Source of the DNA: Polaribacter sp. Hel1_33_78
Lineage (GTDB): Bacteria > Bacteroidota > Bacteroidia > Flavobacteriales > Flavobacteriaceae
Assembly (NCBI RefSeq): GCF_900106075.1
Contig: NZ_LT629794.1
Span: 3,059,501-3,123,500 of the forward strand
Direction: 5' to 3'
Length of the DNA stretch: 64,000 nucleotides
Part shown: positions 61,334-64,000 of the stretch, one piece after another
Position numbering within the stretch: position 1 is the stretch's first letter
Layout: each line of letters starts with the position of its first letter
Translations under genes and position numbers: made by a program
Notes under the pieces: generated by a model
The model's input: the letters and a program-made list of their open reading frames with translations, nothing else
Database searches by the model: none
What the model was told of the DNA's origin: nothing

Positions 61334-63298
61334 TTATAGACCTGCATTTTTCCATGACCAAGCGCTAACATCAACTTTAGTTCCTGTTTTATAATCCGCA
61401 GAAGTAGATGCAGCAACTCCGTCAATAATAACATTTGTTAATGGACCATCATCTTTCATATCTATATTTTTATCATAGCCTTCTAGCCAGATATTTGTAA
61501 TAGTTCCTCCAGAAGTTTTCTTAAACTGTAAAGCTGTACCACCTTGTGAAGAAATTGCAGTTAGGTTTACAAATTTAGGGTTTCCATTATCTTTATCTCC
61601 TTCAAAAGCGGTAGAAAAACCAGCTATTGTATGCGAAATATAGGTGTCTGTTAAAGTACCATTCCAACCTTCTGTCCAATCTACAGAATCATCTTCATTG
61701 TTTTCTAAATAAATATTGGATGCCGAAACTGTTCCTCCAAAAAATTCAACACCATCGTCTGCTCCATCTATTACGGAAATATTTTCTAATGTAGTTCCAG
61801 AGCCTACTGCGTAAAAAGAAATTCCATTGTATTGAGAGTCTGCATTAATTTGAGCTCCTGTTCCTTTAATTACTAAATATGTAATAGAACCTGAACTATC
61901 TGCATCATTTGTTCCTCCATAAATAAAACCACCAACTTCTGCTTCTGCATTTACCCCCGCAGATGTTGTTGCATCTCCACAAATTGTTAAACCTCCCCAA
62001 TCTCCCGGGTTTCCTTCAGAGGAGGAAAATACAACTGGATTATCAGCTGTGCCTTGTATGTCAATTTTACCTCCTTTTAAAACAGCAATATAAACTCCCG
62101 TTCCGCCATCTCTAGCCTCAATTTTTGTGCCTGCCGGAATTATTAATTCGCCACCAGATTGAACGATATAGGATGAGTTTAATTGGTAACTCACAGAAGC
62201 ATCTAGTGTTACGGTGTCATTTACGGCTCCTTGTAAAACAGAAGTTGGGATCGATACATTTGAATTTACCCAAGTAAAATCTGACGCTGTTACATTTGGT
62301 GTATTTGTATAAGACAATAAAGGATTTGCAACTTCACCATCAATAATTACGTTTGTTAATGACCCTCCATCTTTCATATCTATTGAAACATCATAGCCCG
62401 TTAAAGATAAACCTGTAATCGTTCCTCCAGATTCTTTTTTGAATTGCAAAGCTGTTCCACCAACACTAGACACGGCAGTTATATTATTAAACTTAGGGTT
62501 TTTGTTATCTTTATCCCCCTCAAAAACGGTAGAAAAACCTGAAATTGTATGAGAAATGTAAGCATTTTCTATAGTACCATTCCAACCTTCTGTCCAATCT
62601 ATAGAATCATCCTCGTTATTTTCTAAATATAAATTACTTGCAGAAACTGTCCCTCCAAAAAACTCAAATCCATCATCTGAACCGTTTAACACAGCAACAT
62701 TGCTAATAGTTGTGCCCGAACCAACTGCATATAGAGAGACTCCATTATATTGAGAGTCTGCATTAATTTGAGCTCCAGTTCCCTTTATAATTAAATAGTT
62801 AATAGCACCTGAATTGTCTTCATCATTTGATCCTCCGTAAACAAAACCTCCAACTTCTGCTTCTGCATTTGAACCTGCTGTTGTCGTTGCGTCTCCGCAA
62901 ATTGTTAAACCTCCCCAATCTCCAGGATTTCCTGAAGCAGACGTCATAAATACAGGATTTGAAGAAGTCCCTTGCACATCAATTTTACCTCCTTTTAATA
63001 TGGCAATATAAACACTTGTTCCTCCATTTGCTGCTTGAATTCTTGTGCCTGCTGGAATTGTTAATGTTGCTCCAGATTCTACAATAAAAGAAGCATTTAA
63101 ATTATAAATTGTATTCGAATTTAAAGTAAAACTTTCTTCTAAATTTCCGTTCATAATTCCAGATTGTAGGTTTTCTATAACTGGAGATGTTGGCTGCGAA
63201 ATTATAATATCGGGTTCATCACTGCCACAATTTGTTAATGCCAAAGTAACGATTGAAAAAGCTACTAAATTTAAAATTTTAAAAACTGATTTTTTCAT
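61334..63298 (-). CDS. Lipoprotein with two near-identical parallel beta-helix repeats
   Basis: A 654-residue lipoprotein (LTNC, Cys24). Two ~300-residue units, residues about 44-346 and 354-654, match almost position for position, each with IPAGT, ILKGGKIDVQGT or its variant, GNPGDWGGLTICGDATT, INADSQYNG, FFGGTVSASN and NEDDS(I/V)DWTEGWNGT. The units look like right-handed parallel beta-helices. Carbohydrate-, calcium- or phosphate-binding cannot be read. No catalytic motif of polysaccharide lyases is seen. It precedes the receptor gene's 3' end by 132 bases on the same strand, so receptor and lipoprotein are probably one operon. Confidence 0.85.
   Translation of the reverse strand: MKKSVFKILNLVAFSIVTLALTNCGSDEPDIIISQPTSPVIENLQSGIMNGNLEESFTLNSNTIYNLNASFIVESGATLTIPAGTRIQAANGGTSVYIAILKGGKIDVQGTSSNPVFMTSASGNPGDWGGLTICGDATTTAGSNAEAEVGGFVYGGSNDEDNSGAINYLIIKGTGAQINADSQYNGVSLYAVGSGTTISNVAVLNGSDDGFEFFGGTVSASNLYLENNEDDSIDWTEGWNGTIENAYISHTISGFSTVFEGDKDNKNPKFNNITAVSSVGGTALQFKKESGGTITGLSLTGYDVSIDMKDGGSLTNVIIDGEVANPLLSYTNTPNVTASDFTWVNSNVSIPTSVLQGAVNDTVTLDASVSYQLNSSYIVQSGGELIIPAGTKIEARDGGTGVYIAVLKGGKIDIQGTADNPVVFSSSEGNPGDWGGLTICGDATTSAGVNAEAEVGGFIYGGTNDADSSGSITYLVIKGTGAQINADSQYNGISFYAVGSGTTLENISVIDGADDGVEFFGGTVSASNIYLENNEDDSVDWTEGWNGTLTDTYISHTIAGFSTAFEGDKDNGNPKFVNLTAISSQGGTALQFKKTSGGTITNIWLEGYDKNIDMKDDGPLTNVIIDGVAASTSADYKTGTKVDVSAWSWKNAGL
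61337..62239 (-). repeat. Second copy of internal beta-helix duplication
   Basis: Codons 354-654 of the beta-helix lipoprotein. They align closely with codons 44-346 (next entry), with synonymous differences that indicate an old rather than recent duplication. Confidence 0.85.
62261..63169 (-). repeat. First copy of internal beta-helix duplication
   Basis: Codons 44-346 of the lipoprotein gene; partner of the copy at 61337-62239. Shared motifs run in the same order throughout. Confidence 0.85.
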
Positions 63299-63430
63299 TT
63301 TTGTTTAAATAAGGTTATTAATTTTTTACAAAGTTCTTCTCTTATTCTTTAATTTTCTTTACCTAAATATTATTAGTATGTTAGGTTTTAATTTTTTTTT
63401 ATACTTCTTTGTAAAGTTTTTGTTAATTGC

Positions 63431-64000
63431 CTAAAAACTATATTTAAAACTTACTGTTAATTGACTTCCTTTTTTGTAGGATAGTAAAGTTTCATTGGTT
63501 TCTATGGCAGAAATTAAGTTTCTAACTTTTTGAGTCTGCTTAATTTCTGGGTTCAATAAATTACGACCCACTAACTTTACTTGTAAGTTTTTAGTTACGT
63601 CTTTGCTCATTACTAAGTCTAATGTTACAAATCCTTTTTCTATAATTTCATCATTGTATAAAGCGGCACTGTTTGCAAAATCTTCTGGAGACCCTAGTGC
63701 AAATATTCTATCTGAAGAATAGTTTCCTGTTAAAGTTGCTATAAACTCTTTTTCTTTTTTATCTCCATAACTTATCGATCCATTTGCAATAAAGTCTGAC
63801 GCTCCTTGCAAACTAGATTCTGTAATATTTTTGTACTGAAAGTTTTTTAATAAATCTTGTTTTAGCCACATTTTTGTAAGATTGGCAGTCATATTTAAAA
63901 CACTTTCATCATCTTCATTCTTTAGTAAAGCTGTTCTAGCTTCTAATTCAACACCATAAATATTTACTTTTTCTCCCGTATTAGAATAGATAAAATATCC
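63431..64000 (-). CDS. TonB-dependent receptor, C-terminal part (5' end outside window)
   Basis: The last 189 codons of an outer-membrane receptor; the frame is open to the window end (GYFIYSNTGEKVNIYGVELE before the first Met at 63892), so the gene starts beyond 64000. The segment is typical of a TonB-receptor barrel: VNIYGVELEAR, a SLQGASDFIANGS strand, LQVKLVGRNLLNPEIKQT and a terminal SFKYSF aromatic end. It is immediately upstream of the duplicated beta-helix lipoprotein gene and probably works with it, but the ligand is unknown. Confidence 0.88.
   Translation of the reverse strand, partial: GYFIYSNTGEKVNIYGVELEARTALLKNEDDESVLNMTANLTKMWLKQDLLKNFQYKNITESSLQGASDFIANGSISYGDKKEKEFIATLTGNYSSDRIFALGSPEDFANSAALYNDEIIEKGFVTLDLVMSKDVTKNLQVKLVGRNLLNPEIKQTQKVRNLISAIETNETLLSYKKGSQLTVSFKYSF

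Noticed and set aside
1..64000. Insertion sequences, prophage, integrative elements or CRISPR arrays
   Set aside because: No transposase, integrase, capsid, Cas gene, long terminal repeats or composition break was seen.

Overview
The window is a chromosomal segment of a marine-type Flavobacteriaceae bacterium (Bacteroidota), close in character to Polaribacter or Tenacibaculum. The reasons are the strongly A+T-rich composition, a type IX secretion (T9SS) sorting domain, the gliding genes gldE and gldD beside ssb and mutY, and many Bacteroidetes-only families (DUF5916, DUF5689, DUF3098, DUF4252, DUF3089). Promoters follow the Bacteroidetes pattern TTG-N17-19-TAnnTTTG, and start codons lack Shine-Dalgarno sequences. 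I see no phage, insertion sequence, integron or CRISPR, and composition looks even by eye. It is a core-genome stretch with a few accessory surface loci. No stretch above 300 bases lacks a gene; the largest gaps are 56060-56324 (rplU promoter and M16 leader) and 8674-8918 (nothing recognised before the tRNA-Cys terminator).

Layout. 1-4118: the end of a LysE-type exporter, then a two-gene surface locus (repeat-rich fibre-like protein plus T9SS cargo). 4182-8673: a lipoprotein M1 aminopeptidase, a lipoprotein subtilase and a metallo-beta-lactamase-fold hydrolase. 8919-12873: tRNA-Cys, a VOC protein, folB, small conserved proteins, glnS and a small lipoprotein. 12894-20856: a DUF5916 outer-membrane protein, the ribosomal genes rplM-rpsI and rpsB-tsf, glyS and a methyltransferase. 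20907-28886: comF, an Ig-like lipoprotein, a trans-sulfuration enzyme, small stress-type proteins, a DUF3089 hydrolase, a glycosyltransferase and an unrecognised acidic protein. 28988-34410: tdk-alr, mscL, then the envelope/tRNA operon ftsX-DUF3098-uppP-truB.

34486-40276: methylmalonyl-CoA epimerase and a locus pairing a TonB-dependent receptor and a DUF5689 lipoprotein with a divergent secreted nuclease, possibly an extracellular nucleic-acid acquisition system. 40365-42494: an RNase E/G gene with a structured leader, a previously unlisted 29-codon basic protein gene (42067-42156) and HU. 42636-46043: mutY-ssb-gldE-gldD. 46176-53936: a membrane-anchored MutS-like ATPase and a molybdenum-cofactor cluster (moeB-rhodanese, mobA, moaC, moeA, moaA) joined to a split YeeE/YedE sulfur transporter. 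53939-56059: kdtA, rpmA and an extended rplU. 56325-64000: an active/inactive M16 peptidase pair, a DMT transporter, a metal-binding lipoprotein with a cysteine-rich tail, an internally duplicated beta-helix lipoprotein and the end of a TonB-dependent receptor.

The strongest candidates for undescribed biology are the 29-codon gene, the nuclease/TonB/DUF5689 locus, the repeat-fibre plus T9SS pair, the duplicated beta-helix lipoprotein with its receptor, and the leader structures before rng and rpsB.
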